DNA of 64,000 bases from Companilactobacillus farciminis KCTC 3681 = DSM 20184 (lineage in GTDB: Bacteria; Bacillota; Bacilli; Lactobacillales; Lactobacillaceae). Below are positions 9,478 through 21,435 of the stretch, piece after piece. Made by a program: the position numbers and the translations under genes. A model generated the notes under the pieces. The model did no database searches and was not told the DNA's origin. It saw only the letters and a list, made by a program, of their open reading frames with translations. The stretch covers positions 310,001 through 374,000 of the forward strand of contig NZ_CP017702.1 of assembly GCF_002706745.1 (NCBI RefSeq), in the 5' to 3' direction. Each line of letters starts with the position of its first letter. Position 1 is the first letter of the stretch.

Positions 9478-9734
9478 TTGCAACGACTTATTATTAACGG
9501 TAAGATATTACCTGTTGTCACGACAGAGGCAATGACGTCAACGGATTCAAGCCTTACAGCTTATCCAAGACGTCAAAAATTATTTTAAAAAAGTGCTTGA
9601 CTTGCTCTTGTATCTTCGATAAGATAATTAAGTTGTCTGTTAGACATCACCTAACAAATTGTCATTTACTTGATGATTTGTTAGAAAAATTATTTTAAAA
9701 AGTTCTTGACATTAAATTGTCAGCTTGATAAAAT
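9478..9734 (+). promoter_or_regulatory. three tandem rRNA promoters (P1-P3)
   Basis: There are three sigma-A promoters, each with an exact 17-bp spacer: P1 TTGCAA (9478-9483)/TAAGAT (9501-9506), P2 TTGACT (9597-9602)/TAAGAT (9620-9625) and P3 TTGACA (9706-9711)/TAAAAT (9729-9734). P2 and P3 share an A/T-rich AAATTATTTTAAAAA block just upstream, which resembles a UP element. A boxA-like TTTGAAAACTGAAC at 9780-9793 follows. Together they explain the gene-free stretch between yeiH and 16S. Confidence 0.85.
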
Positions 9735-9888
9735 AATTAAGTCGCTGATGAGCGTAAGCGCTTAATCAGCTGGTAGACCTTTGAAAACTGAACAAAGTTT
9801 TAACACTAAATTGTGTAGGCCAACATTTATTTGTTGGATTTACAACGAAGTCAATTCGCTAGTATAATTTTTTATGAGTCACAAACTT

Positions 9889-11467
<1,579 letters not shown>

Positions 11468-11540
11468 GTGCTTTAGCACCAACGGAAATACACAACGTTA
11501 AAACTTTGTTTAGTTTTGAGAGGCCTACCGGGCGCATTTC

Positions 11541-11615
<75 letters not shown>

Positions 11616-11640
11616 TTCTCAGAAATTTTAATAGTACCAT

Positions 11641-11713
11641 GGGGGTTTAGCTCAGCTGGGAGAGCACCTGCTTTGCAAGCAGGAGGTCATCGGTTCGATC
11701 CCGTTAACCTCCA
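11641..11713 (+). tRNA. tRNA-Ala (anticodon TGC)
   Basis: The acceptor stem GGGGGTT pairs with AACCTCC. The anticodon loop CTTTGCAAG carries TGC, and the T-arm is CGGTTCGATCCCG. It is the second tRNA of the 16S-23S spacer. Confidence 0.98.
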
Positions 11714-11824
11714 TTGACAGAGATGTCATACTCGTACCTTGAAAACTGGATATTAAGAATTAATGATTTAAAGAAACACCGAAAACTGCGCGATAAAAGT
11801 GGATGTATTTCCATATTTTGTCAA

Positions 11825-14740
<2,916 letters not shown>

Positions 14741-14819
14741 GAGTAAGAGTTTACAGCAGTTTGAAGTGTTTTAAATCATTGATATTAATATCTAGTTTTG
14801 AAGGTACGAGGCAAAATAG

Positions 14820-14936
14820 TGTGGTGGCGATAGTGAGAAGGATACACCTGTTCCCATGCCGAACACAGAAGTTAAGCTTCTCCGCGCCGAAAGTAGTTGG
14901 TGGGAAACTACCCGCGAGGATAGGGAGCTGCCACAC
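14820..14936 (+). rRNA. 5S ribosomal RNA
   Basis: The sequence of about 117 nt begins TGTGGTGGC and ends GCTGCCACACA, which pair as helix I. It contains the conserved CCCATGCCGAACACAGAAG block. No tRNA cluster follows it. Confidence 0.97.
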
Positions 14937-14941
14937 AACGT

Positions 14942-14972
14942 AAGGAATCAACATTAGTTGATTCCTTTTTTG
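14942..14972 (+). terminator. terminator of the rRNA operon
   Basis: AAGGAATCAAC-ATTA-GTTGATTCCTT is followed by a T run, six bases after the 5S gene. Confidence 0.9.
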
Positions 14973-15047
14973 TTGTCCTCAAGTAAATTAATAATAAAAA
15001 GTCTATAATATAGAATTATTAGAAATTTGAAACGAGAAGGTACAAAA

Positions 15048-15590
15048 ATGACAAGATTTAGACAAGCTACTATTGATGATGCTAAAGAATTAGTAGCGAT
15101 TTATGCACCATATATTACTAATACCACAATTACTTTTGAAACCGAAATTCCAACCATCGAGGACTTTCAACAACGGATCAAAGACATTACGACAAATTTT
15201 CCCTATTTAGTAGCCGTAGATGATGATGATAAGATTCTAGGTTACGCTTATGCTCATTTGTACGGAACGCGCGCAGCATATGCTTGGACGGTTGAAGCTA
15301 GTATTTATGTTGATCACAATTACAAAGGTCACGGTTTAGGAAGAGAGCTGTATCAACGATTAGAAGCGATTCTAAAGCGACAAGGCGTTGTTAATCTATT
15401 AGCAGCTGTTACTGAAGAAAACAGCGGTAGTGTGAAATTTCATGGGAAACTCGGTTATCGAGAAGTTGGCACCTTTCAAAAAGCAGGCTTTAAATTTGGT
15501 CGTTGGTTAGATGTTATTTGGCTACAAAAGGAACTCAATCCTAAATTACCAGAAATGAAGCCAATCGTTCCCTTTAATGAGTTGAGTTAA
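15048..15590 (+). CDS. GNAT-family N-acetyltransferase (phosphinothricin acetyltransferase-like)
   Basis: This is an acetyl-CoA-dependent N-acyltransferase of about 180 aa. The order of motifs matches the PAT/MddA subgroup: RQATIDDAKELVAIYAPYI and TFETEIPT at the N-terminus, SIYVDHNYKGHGLGRELY for the acetyl-CoA pyrophosphate loop, and ENSGSVKFHGKLGYREVGTF. Such enzymes acetylate methionine-sulfone-type analogues or other amines. The start is ATG at 15048, with GAGAAGG about eight bases upstream; an in-frame ATG seven codons earlier lacks a ribosome site. It follows the rRNA terminator and probably has its own weak promoter. The substrate is unknown. Confidence 0.88.
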   Translation: MTRFRQATIDDAKELVAIYAPYITNTTITFETEIPTIEDFQQRIKDITTNFPYLVAVDDDDKILGYAYAHLYGTRAAYAWTVEASIYVDHNYKGHGLGRELYQRLEAILKRQGVVNLLAAVTEENSGSVKFHGKLGYREVGTFQKAGFKFGRWLDVIWLQKELNPKLPEMKPIVPFNELS

Positions 15591-15595
15591 AATGT

Positions 15596-15626
15596 TTGAC
15601 CTAAAGTTAACTCGAGGTAATATACT
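15596..15626 (+). promoter_or_regulatory. MerR-type promoter of the aldo/keto reductase gene
   Basis: TTGACC (15596-15601) and TATACT (15621-15626) are separated by 19 bases. The spacer region contains the dyad CCTaaAGTTAACTcgAGG. Over-long 19-bp spacers with a central dyad are the hallmark of promoters activated by MerR-family regulators (NmlR/AdhR type). Confidence 0.65.
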
Positions 15627-15653
15627 TAACTTGTAAAATGGAAGGAGCATTCT

Positions 15654-16499
15654 ATGACTAAATTAACAGATACTTTTGATATTTATAATGGTGTAAAAAT
15701 TCCTAAGGTAGCTTTTGGTACTTGGCAAATTCCTGCAAATCAAGCTAGACAAGCAGTTTCAGATGCTATCAAGACAGGATACAGACACATTGATACAGCC
15801 TTGGCTTACCAAAATGAAAAAGAGGTCGGACAAGCTGTTCGAGAATCTGGTGTTAAACGTGAAGATATATTCGTGACTTCGAAGTTGCCAGGCGAAACCA
15901 AGACTTATGACGGTGCTTTGGCTGACTTTGAAACTACAATGAAGAATTTGGATTTAGATTATTTGGATCTTTATTTGGTTCACGCTCCATGGCCATGGGG
16001 TAAGATTGGTGCTAATTATGATAAGGAAAATACTGAAGTATGGCGTGCTATGGAAGAAATTTATAATTCTGGACGTGTCAAAGCAATCGGTGTTTCCAAC
16101 TTCAATGTACATGATTTGGAGAATGTGTTGAAGACAGCAACAATTAAACCAATGGTTGACCAGATTCAATATTATATTGGTTTCACAGAACCTAAGATTA
16201 CTGAATTTGCCCAAAATAATGATATTTTAGTTGAGGCATATTCACCTTTGGCAACTGGAGGCTTGATCAATAATCCAGATGTTAAGAAAATTGCTGATAA
16301 ATACGGTGTCAGTGTTCCTCAATTGGCAATCGAATTTGTTATTCAAAATGGTGTCTTGCCACTTCCTAAGGCCGTTCATGAGGAACATATCGTTGCTAAC
16401 GCTAAGTTAGACTTTACTATCAGTGATGAGGATATGAAGACCTTAAACGGATTTCCAGATACTGCACCATCTCATTTCCACAATCCAACACAAGGATAA
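15654..16499 (+). CDS. aldo/keto reductase
   Basis: This NAD(P)H-dependent oxidoreductase of 281 aa reduces aldehydes and ketones. It has the (beta/alpha)8 fold motifs GYRHIDTALAYQNE (catalytic Asp and Tyr), VTSKLP (catalytic Lys), LDLYLVHAPWPWG (catalytic His) and KAIGVSNF. The cofactor-binding C-terminal region is VLPLPKAVHEEHIVANAKL, slightly unlike the usual IPKS motif. GGAAGGAG precedes the ATG. It is monocistronic and driven by the MerR-type promoter above, which suggests a role in detoxifying reactive carbonyls. Diketogulonate-reductase-like annotation is common for such sequences but is not specific. Confidence 0.92.
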   Translation: MTKLTDTFDIYNGVKIPKVAFGTWQIPANQARQAVSDAIKTGYRHIDTALAYQNEKEVGQAVRESGVKREDIFVTSKLPGETKTYDGALADFETTMKNLDLDYLDLYLVHAPWPWGKIGANYDKENTEVWRAMEEIYNSGRVKAIGVSNFNVHDLENVLKTATIKPMVDQIQYYIGFTEPKITEFAQNNDILVEAYSPLATGGLINNPDVKKIADKYGVSVPQLAIEFVIQNGVLPLPKAVHEEHIVANAKLDFTISDEDMKTLNGFPDTAPSHFHNPTQG

Positions 16500-16500
16500 T

Positions 16501-16541
16501 AAAAAGGTATTTGACTATAACGAGTCAGATACCTTTTTTTG
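16501..16541 (+). terminator. terminator after the aldo/keto reductase
   Basis: AAAAAGGTATTTGACT-ATAACG-AGTCAGATACC is followed by seven T. Confidence 0.88.
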
Positions 16542-16683
16542 CGTAGTTTTTACTTGAGACATTCAAATAATCACAGAAAAATTATATTTAATTATTAATA
16601 AAATGATAGACAAAGAATCAGGTAACATGCTAATATCATAATATACTAATGATAACGATAAGATTTATATGTGAGGTGAAACT

Positions 16684-17739
16684 ATGAGATTATCAGACAA
16701 TTTGTTAAAGCTATTAGCATCCGATATTGAACCTAAAATCAGCATTATTATGCCGATCTATCCTCAAACACCGCAGGTAGAAGTTAATTTGATTACCTAT
16801 AAGAACCTCTTAAAAGAAGTCAAAAAAGATTTAGAAAAATATCCACGTCGGGAGTGGAATAAAGCTGTTGAACAATTAGAATCGTTAGTCCTTGATCGAA
16901 AATTATGGAATGAGACTAAGTCGGCCCTTTTGATCTTTGCAAACAACGAAATGATAGAAATTTGCGAAATGGAACATCTGGTGGCGGCGAAGTCTCACGT
17001 TGGTAATACTTTCTTGATTCAAGATTTGTTACTACCTGAGGAGAGGGTTCATCAAGCAGATTATTTGATTGATCTCAGTCGTGATCGCATTCAGGTTTAC
17101 AATGTTAGGACTTTGAAAAAAGCTAATTTAGCGGGGTTGCATACGCATTTTGATGATTATTATGATGACTTTGATGTTAGTGCTAATTTGAATTCACGTT
17201 CAGTTGGCGAAGTTATTTTTTATCATGGACATCGTGCTAAGTCAGAGCAGCAACAAAAAAATCAAGTGATTTATTATCGATATTTGGATAAAGAATTGCG
17301 TAATCTTCATTTGGAGTACGGTTATGAATTCTTGATTGCTGGTTTGCCAGAAGTAGTTGATGCTTTTCTAAAGTTGTATGCGAAGAGAAAATATTTAAAC
17401 GGTGTGATTCATCAATCGGTTATTAATTTATCCCAAGCTGAATTAAAGCAAAGAGTATCAGAATATTATGCTTTTGAGAGAATTGCTGATATTGAAGAAA
17501 TGAAGCAAAGCATATTATCAGCTCATAAGAGAAATCAGGTTCTGAATGATTTAAAGATTATAGAATTTGCGATTAATAATCGTGATGTCAAATCGGTTGT
17601 CTCTTTTAGTGATGGAAAGTCGTATTCAATTGCTCATAATAAGTTGTTAATTAAATCCTTGCTGAACAAAATTCATTGTCGGGTAATTTATACGCCACAC
17701 GTTAATCGTTATCATGGTATGAATGCTATTTTGTATTAG
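16684..17739 (+). CDS. BaeRF-like protein (bacterial archaeo-eukaryotic release-factor family)
   Basis: This is a 351-aa soluble protein. The N-terminal ISIIMPIYPQTPQVEVNLITYKNLLKEV pattern (ISxxMP, spaced charged residues, LKNLL-like), the mid-protein FANNEMIEI strand and the ALLIF/LIAGLPEVVDAFL segments resemble the BaeRF families, relatives of eRF1/Pelota thought to act on ribosomes. The expected nucleophilic or GGQ-like catalytic site is not obvious, so this is a fold-level guess. It has a signal-free N-terminus and no membrane span. GAGGTGA precedes the ATG. It is a single gene with its own terminator. An alternative reading is simply a conserved protein of unknown function. Confidence 0.55.
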   Translation: MRLSDNLLKLLASDIEPKISIIMPIYPQTPQVEVNLITYKNLLKEVKKDLEKYPRREWNKAVEQLESLVLDRKLWNETKSALLIFANNEMIEICEMEHLVAAKSHVGNTFLIQDLLLPEERVHQADYLIDLSRDRIQVYNVRTLKKANLAGLHTHFDDYYDDFDVSANLNSRSVGEVIFYHGHRAKSEQQQKNQVIYYRYLDKELRNLHLEYGYEFLIAGLPEVVDAFLKLYAKRKYLNGVIHQSVINLSQAELKQRVSEYYAFERIADIEEMKQSILSAHKRNQVLNDLKIIEFAINNRDVKSVVSFSDGKSYSIAHNKLLIKSLLNKIHCRVIYTPHVNRYHGMNAILY

Positions 17740-17741
17740 TA

Positions 17742-17783
17742 CTAAAAAAACTCATTTTCCTATTAATGGAAGATGAGTTTTTT
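17742..17783 (+). terminator. terminator after the BaeRF-like gene
   Basis: AAAAAAACTCATTTTCC-TATTAAT-GGAAGATGAGTTTTTTT forms a strong hairpin with a T tail directly after the stop. Confidence 0.88.
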
Positions 17784-17825
17784 TGTGGACGAAGCGTCAA
17801 CTATTAATTCTTAACAAATCGTTTA

Positions 17826-17860
17826 ATAAAAATTACAGTGAACTTGTACCAAAGTAATTT
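17826..17860 (-). terminator. probable terminator of the O-acetyltransferase gene
   Basis: On the minus strand AAATTAC and GTAATTT form an AT-rich stem right at the stop codon and are followed by TTTATT. The stem is weaker than its neighbours. Confidence 0.5.
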
Positions 17861-18428
17861 ATTTTTGTGGTTCGTTTTTTCTTAAAATTCTTGCGGGATT
17901 GCCGACAACGATAACATTGTCAGGAAATGAATGAGTAACAACTGATCCTGCACCGACGATGACGTTATTTCCTAAGGTAACGCCTGGTAAGATACTAGCG
18001 CCACCACCGACCCAAACGTCATTTCCAATCGTAATTGGGGCGACTCTTTCAGCTTCAGTTCTTCTAACTGCTGGGTCCATGGGGTGTTTAGGCGTATAGA
18101 GACCAACTTTAGGGCCAAACTTGACATCGTTACCGATAGTGATTTTTCCTTCGTCACAGAGCGTTACATCGTGGTTAGCGTAGAAATGGTTACCAATAGT
18201 GATGTTGACTCCGTAACTAAAGTAAAACGTAGGTTCAGCGAAAAATCTATCGCCAACTGATTTCATTAGGATCTTGAGTTTTTCGTTACGTTCTTCACTG
18301 TCAGCAATTAAATTGTATTGCATTAATTTGGTACGTACATCGTTGCGTAGATCGGATAAAGGTTTTGATTCTAAATAAAGTTCTCCATTTATCATCTGCT
18401 GATACGCAGGATCTTGTTCAATATCCAT
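17859..18428 (-). CDS. sugar O-acetyltransferase (maltose/galactoside type)
   Basis: This is a cytoplasmic acetyl-CoA:sugar O-acetyltransferase of about 189 aa with a left-handed beta-helix. The N-terminal Mac domain is LYLESKPLSDLRNDVRTKLMQYN. Hexapeptide repeats follow (ITIGNHFYANHDVTLCDEGKITIGNDVKFGPKVGLYTPKHP), including the catalytic HP histidine, then ITIGNDVWVGGGASILPGVTLGNNVIVGAGSVV. The start at 18428 (MDIEQDP) is chosen because AGGAG lies eleven bases upstream, while the earlier in-frame ATG touches the ribosome site. It is divergent from the NmrA-like gene. The physiological sugar is unknown; it may detoxify non-metabolised sugars. Confidence 0.92.
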   Translation of the reverse strand: MDIEQDPAYQQMINGELYLESKPLSDLRNDVRTKLMQYNLIADSEERNEKLKILMKSVGDRFFAEPTFYFSYGVNITIGNHFYANHDVTLCDEGKITIGNDVKFGPKVGLYTPKHPMDPAVRRTEAERVAPITIGNDVWVGGGASILPGVTLGNNVIVGAGSVVTHSFPDNVIVVGNPARILRKNEPQK

Positions 18429-18543
18429 TCTTTTTAGCATCTCCTAAATATTTTATATATTAAGGATAGCATACTTGTGAAAAATTAAGAAAAATCTTTG
18501 AAAATGATTAATTTGGCTGAAAATATGAAAATTTATTGTTTAC

Positions 18544-18574
18544 TTGAGTTGGATTTTGCTCAAAGCGGTACGAT
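18544..18574 (+). promoter_or_regulatory. MerR-type promoter of the NmrA-like gene
   Basis: TTGAGT (18544-18549) and TACGAT (18569-18574) are 19 bases apart, with CTTGAG and CTCAAAG arms forming a dyad around the spacer. The layout is close to NmlR/AdhR operators, including the AAGCGGTA just before the -10. Confidence 0.68.
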
Positions 18575-18606
18575 AGAAGTGTAAATAAATTTCGGAGGTA
18601 GATTAA

Positions 18607-19215
18607 ATGACAAATGTTCTAATAATCGGTGCGACTGGCTTAGTTGGTCAAAAGGTCACCAAGTATTTTCTAGATAAGACTGATGATTATTTAACTTTGA
18701 TGGCTCGTAATACTAGTATTTTGTCTATTGATGAAAAGCGTGAACGTGTAGTTGAAGGGGACGTCATTGACGATGAACCTTTGATGGAAGCTTTGAAGGG
18801 TAACGACGTTGTTTTCGTAGCTTTGGATAGCAATTTGGAGCAATCAACGCAACGGATTCTTGATGGGATGGAGAAACTCGGTATCAAGCGAATTCTCTTT
18901 GCCAGTTCAATGGGATTATACAACGATGTACCAGTCAGCGATGGTGCTTCAGGTAATTTGACTGAAGATGCCATTTTGAAGCATTATCAAGCCGCAGCAC
19001 AAATGGTAGCTGATTCTGGATTGAATTATACGATAATTCGTCCGGGCAATTTTGATAACGGTCAAGATTTGAATTATGAAGTTACCGCTGACGGCGAAGA
19101 AAATAAGAGTCAAGATGTATCGATTGTCAGTGTGGCCGACTTTGTAGTGAAGCTGGCTCAAGATGAGAAGTTAGGTGCCAAAGAAAGTTTAGGTATCAGT
19201 CGTAAAGAAGCATAA
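18607..19215 (+). CDS. NAD(P)-binding NmrA-like/atypical SDR protein
   Basis: This Rossmann-fold protein of 202 aa has the N-terminal dinucleotide-binding motif IIGATGLVGQKVT (GxxGxxG) and the atypical-SDR segments VVFVALDSN, KRILFASSMGLYN and YTIIRPGNFDNG. It lacks the classical YxxxK active site, as do NmrA/YwnB-type proteins that sense or use NAD(P)H. CGGAGG lies seven bases before the ATG. It lies 63 bases upstream of the flavodoxin gene, which has its own MerR-type promoter. A role in redox stress is inferred from the shared promoter type. The enzymatic activity is unknown. Confidence 0.87.
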   Translation: MTNVLIIGATGLVGQKVTKYFLDKTDDYLTLMARNTSILSIDEKRERVVEGDVIDDEPLMEALKGNDVVFVALDSNLEQSTQRILDGMEKLGIKRILFASSMGLYNDVPVSDGASGNLTEDAILKHYQAAAQMVADSGLNYTIIRPGNFDNGQDLNYEVTADGEENKSQDVSIVSVADFVVKLAQDEKLGAKESLGISRKEA

Positions 19216-19220
19216 TTCTC

Positions 19221-19251
19221 TTGAGCTAAAGTCGACTTTAGGTATTAGAAT
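19221..19251 (+). promoter_or_regulatory. MerR-type promoter of the flavodoxin gene
   Basis: TTGAGC (19221-19226) and TAGAAT (19246-19251) are separated by 19 bases. CTAAAGTCGACTTTAG is a perfect 16-bp palindrome in the spacer region. It is the third promoter of this type within 4 kb. Confidence 0.68.
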
Positions 19252-19278
19252 GAAAGAAAATGATAAAGAGGTAGCGTA

Positions 19279-19731
19279 ATGGCAAAATTAATTATCTATT
19301 TTTCACTTTCTAACAATACTAAAGAAGCGGCTCAAAAGGTTCAAGAAATCACTGGAGCTGATATTTACCGTCTAGAAGCTAAGAATCCTTATCCAGAAGG
19401 ATATTCCAAGTATTCTAAAATTGGGATGAAGGAATTTGAAGATGATATTCATCCGGAAATCAAAGAAGATATTCCTGATTTTGATAAGTATGACACGATT
19501 TATTTGGGATATCCGACATGGGGTGGAAAGATTCCGATGATCTTCCATACTTTATTTGAACAATACGACTTTTCAAATAAAAAAATCGTTCCTTTTACAA
19601 CAACCGGTGGTTCAAGTGCTAGTGAATCTTTGCCTTCCGTAAAAGAGATAGCCAAAAATGCAATTGTGACAGATAATTTTAGATATCAATTTGACGATAA
19701 AAAACTAAAAACATTTTTAAATGAAATATAA
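19279..19731 (+). CDS. flavodoxin-like protein
   Basis: This FMN-binding electron carrier or NAD(P)H-quinone-oxidoreductase-like protein has 150 aa. Motifs are LIIYFSLSNNTKEAAQKV (the phosphate loop, with SLSNNT in place of TGT), DTIYLGYPTWGGKIPMIFHTLFEQYDFSNKKIVPFTTTGGSSASESL (the FMN isoalloxazine loops), and an N-terminal beta strand. It matches the flavodoxin_4 group. AGAGGTAGC precedes the ATG. It is likely cotranscribed from the upstream NmrA-like gene in addition to its own promoter, and is ended by a strong terminator. Confidence 0.9.
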   Translation: MAKLIIYFSLSNNTKEAAQKVQEITGADIYRLEAKNPYPEGYSKYSKIGMKEFEDDIHPEIKEDIPDFDKYDTIYLGYPTWGGKIPMIFHTLFEQYDFSNKKIVPFTTTGGSSASESLPSVKEIAKNAIVTDNFRYQFDDKKLKTFLNEI

Positions 19732-19781
19732 AAAGCTGAAGCCACTTGGATCGGGAATTATCCAAGCAGCTTCAGCTTTTT
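19731..19781 (+). terminator. long-stem terminator after flavodoxin
   Basis: AAAAAGCTGAAGC and GCTTCAGCTTTTT form the base, and an inner stem CTTGGAT/ATCCAAG caps it. Confidence 0.9.
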
Positions 19782-19783
19782 GA

Positions 19784-20103
19784 GGTTTATATAACCAATT
19801 AATCATTTTTGTGTGTAATATGGGAGAACGATTAATTGATATTGAATAATGGATTCCATTGGCTACCCCCAGCGGAGATAACCAATGGTATCAACAGTGG
19901 TTGTAATTGATTATAATTAATATTTTTCTAATTTACAAGGGTAAACATTAAAAAATAACTAAGTAGATTAGTTTATAAATAATAAAGTCCGTTATATCAA
20001 CAATATTTATAATAAAATATTCGAATATTGGATATTTAAATTTAAATGTTCAAATCAATTGCAACTAGTTGCTATTTGATGACATACTATCAAGGCGAAA
20101 GGA
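19784..20103. other. AT-rich intergenic stretch with a structured core
   Basis: These 320 bases contain no credible ORF. The inverted repeat CCATTGG (19856-19862)/CCAATGG (19882-19888) encloses a C/G-rich loop (CTACCCCCAGCGGAGATAA), flanked by AT-rich ATTAATTGAT and AATTGATTATAATTAAT arms. It could be a small structured RNA or a regulatory site for the membrane protein downstream; nothing more can be supported. Confidence 0.35.
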
Positions 20104-20115
20104 ATGGGTGATAAA

Positions 20116-20604
20116 ATGCGTCATCGCAAAAGTAATAAAAAACCATTGATCATCACACTAGTCTCAATATTAGTCGTGCTAGTTTTGTGCGTTGTTTTCT
20201 TTTTCCCATTAAATAATGCAATCAGAAATATTACTGGTAATGATACGGCAAGCGATAAAGTCGTTAAATCTGAATTAGTTAAAAAAGTTAAATCGAAGAA
20301 AAACGGTAATCCTCAAAGGGATGAAAAAATCGACCGTGCAGCTTCAATTTTGGGTAAGAAAAAGATGTCAGCAATTATGTCCGCTGCTAATGATCAGAAA
20401 AAAACAGCTAGTCTGATCGAGGATTCATCTTCTTTATCTAAAGAGCAATCTCAAAAAGCTGCGGCGGAAATTTTTTCCAATGAAGATTACACTCCGTTGA
20501 GAAAAGCAGTCAGCGATGGCAATTGGTATCAAGCTTACCAACAATATCAAAAATTGTCTGATAATGGCGATTTAAGTCAATTGCAACAAAATATTAGTCA
20601 ATAA
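20116..20604 (+). CDS. membrane-anchored hypothetical protein, about 162 aa
   Basis: A short basic N-terminus (MRHRKSNKKP) is followed by one strong transmembrane helix (IITLVSILVVLVLCVVFFFPL, about residues 11-31). The remaining 130 residues are hydrophilic, Lys/Ser/Gln-rich and probably helical, facing outside. No catalytic motif is visible. The start at 20116 is preferred over an in-frame ATG four codons upstream, which abuts AAAGGA. It has its own terminator. Its preference for Lys and Ser is typical of secreted lactobacillar proteins. Function unknown. Confidence 0.65.
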   Translation: MRHRKSNKKPLIITLVSILVVLVLCVVFFFPLNNAIRNITGNDTASDKVVKSELVKKVKSKKNGNPQRDEKIDRAASILGKKKMSAIMSAANDQKKTASLIEDSSSLSKEQSQKAAAEIFSNEDYTPLRKAVSDGNWYQAYQQYQKLSDNGDLSQLQQNISQ

Positions 20605-20610
20605 GAACAA

Positions 20611-20646
20611 AAATAACGCAGGTTTTCACCTACGTTATTTTTTTAT
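20611..20646 (+). terminator. terminator after the membrane-anchored protein
   Basis: AAATAACGCAGG-TTTTCA-CCTACGTTATTT is followed by T-rich sequence. The stem is nearly symmetrical and could also work for the opposite strand. Confidence 0.85.
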
Positions 20647-20673
20647 TCTTAAGAAAAAGCATTTTTAAGGTTT

Positions 20674-20898
20674 CTATAAGAATTTTTTGATATCCTTTTC
20701 ATCGGAACTGTCATAGAAAAAAGCTTCAATGGGGATGTCATATTTCTCATGAATGAGTAAAATCTCTTTTTGTGTAAAACCTAGATTATCATTCTTACGT
20801 CGAATGGTAGAGGTAGATTTTTCCAAGAGTGTGGCAATGTCGCTCTGCTTAATATTTTTGAGAGTGAAAAATGCCTTTAGATATTGATTATTGTACAT
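20674..20898 (-). CDS. small HTH protein, about 74 aa
   Basis: This is a compact helix-turn-helix protein (FTLKNIKQSDIATLLEKSTSTIRRKNDNLGFTQKEILLIHEKYDIPIEAFF) resembling phage-type repressors in size. The start at 20898 (MYNNQYLK) is preferred because GGAG lies about twelve bases upstream. It is divergent from a second small XRE protein at 21051, and the two share a 150-bp control region with a dyad. Whether this is a cI/cro-like switch is speculative, since no other phage genes are nearby. Confidence 0.7.
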   Translation of the reverse strand: MYNNQYLKAFFTLKNIKQSDIATLLEKSTSTIRRKNDNLGFTQKEILLIHEKYDIPIEAFFYDSSDEKDIKKFL

Positions 20899-20971
20899 AG
20901 TAATGTGTATCTCCAACTCAAGCCTTTTTCCTTAATTTAGGAACAGTCTTATGTTAAACTAAAAATACAAA

Positions 20972-20996
20972 TTTTTCAATAAATATTTTTGAAAAA
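20972..20996. promoter_or_regulatory. dyad between the divergent small HTH genes
   Basis: TTTTTCAA and TTGAAAAA arms are separated by nine bases in the shared intergenic region. This is a plausible operator for one or both neighbouring HTH proteins. Confidence 0.4.
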
Positions 20997-21050
20997 GTCA
21001 TATTTTAGGTTAAAATATCATATATGAAAGGTATAGGTTGTATTTGACAT

Positions 21051-21305
21051 ATGATGACAATTGGAAGATATTTACGTACTAAAAGATTCTTTAAGGAATT
21101 AACTTTGCAACAGGTAGTTGATACTGTACGAGAGAACTATAATTTTTCAACATCGACTTCAGTTTTGAGCGCGATTGAGACTGATAAGAATAAAATTCTT
21201 GATGGTGAATTGTTATTTGTCTTAGCAGATTTATACGGCGCTGACTTAGAAGAGTTAAGCGATTTGATCTTAAAGAACCTTAAAGCAAATAATAGAAGAA
21301 ATTAA
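21051..21305 (+). CDS. small XRE-family regulator, 84 aa
   Basis: This single-domain HTH protein (GRYLRTKRFFKELTLQQVVDTVRENYNFSTSTSVLSAIETDKNKILDGELLFVLADLYGADLEELSDLIL) has no other domain. Its ribosome site is weak (AAAGG/TAGG further upstream), so start ATG 21051 or the next ATG are equally possible. It is divergent from the 74-aa HTH gene. The target is unknown; it could act on its own promoter or on the phosphorylase gene downstream. Confidence 0.72.
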   Translation: MMTIGRYLRTKRFFKELTLQQVVDTVRENYNFSTSTSVLSAIETDKNKILDGELLFVLADLYGADLEELSDLILKNLKANNRRN

Positions 21306-21340
21306 AAAATTAGACTTAAATTCGTATGGGATAGTCTAAA

Positions 21341-21435
21341 ACTTGATATAAAAAAATAAATATCAAGTTATTAACAGAAGATATAATATGAGGTGAGAAC
21401 AGCTCAGCATCGAAACCGGTGTAGGGCTGTTTTTT
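21341..21435 (+). promoter_or_regulatory. hairpin, TATAAT and early terminator before the GH65 gene
   Basis: ACTTGATAT (21341-21349)/ATATCAAGT (21360-21368) is an exact inverted repeat. A TATAAT hexamer sits at 21383-21388, and ten bases later AACAGCTC/GGGCTGTT forms a stem followed by six T (21398-21435). A transcript starting from this promoter would end almost at once unless the terminator is bypassed. This arrangement suggests attenuation or a very short RNA. Confidence 0.45.

Noticed and set aside
20674..21305. Prophage or integrated element start (cI/cro-like pair)
   Set aside because: No integrase, portal, tail or lysis genes and no attachment repeats were seen; the flanking genes are ordinary chromosomal ones.
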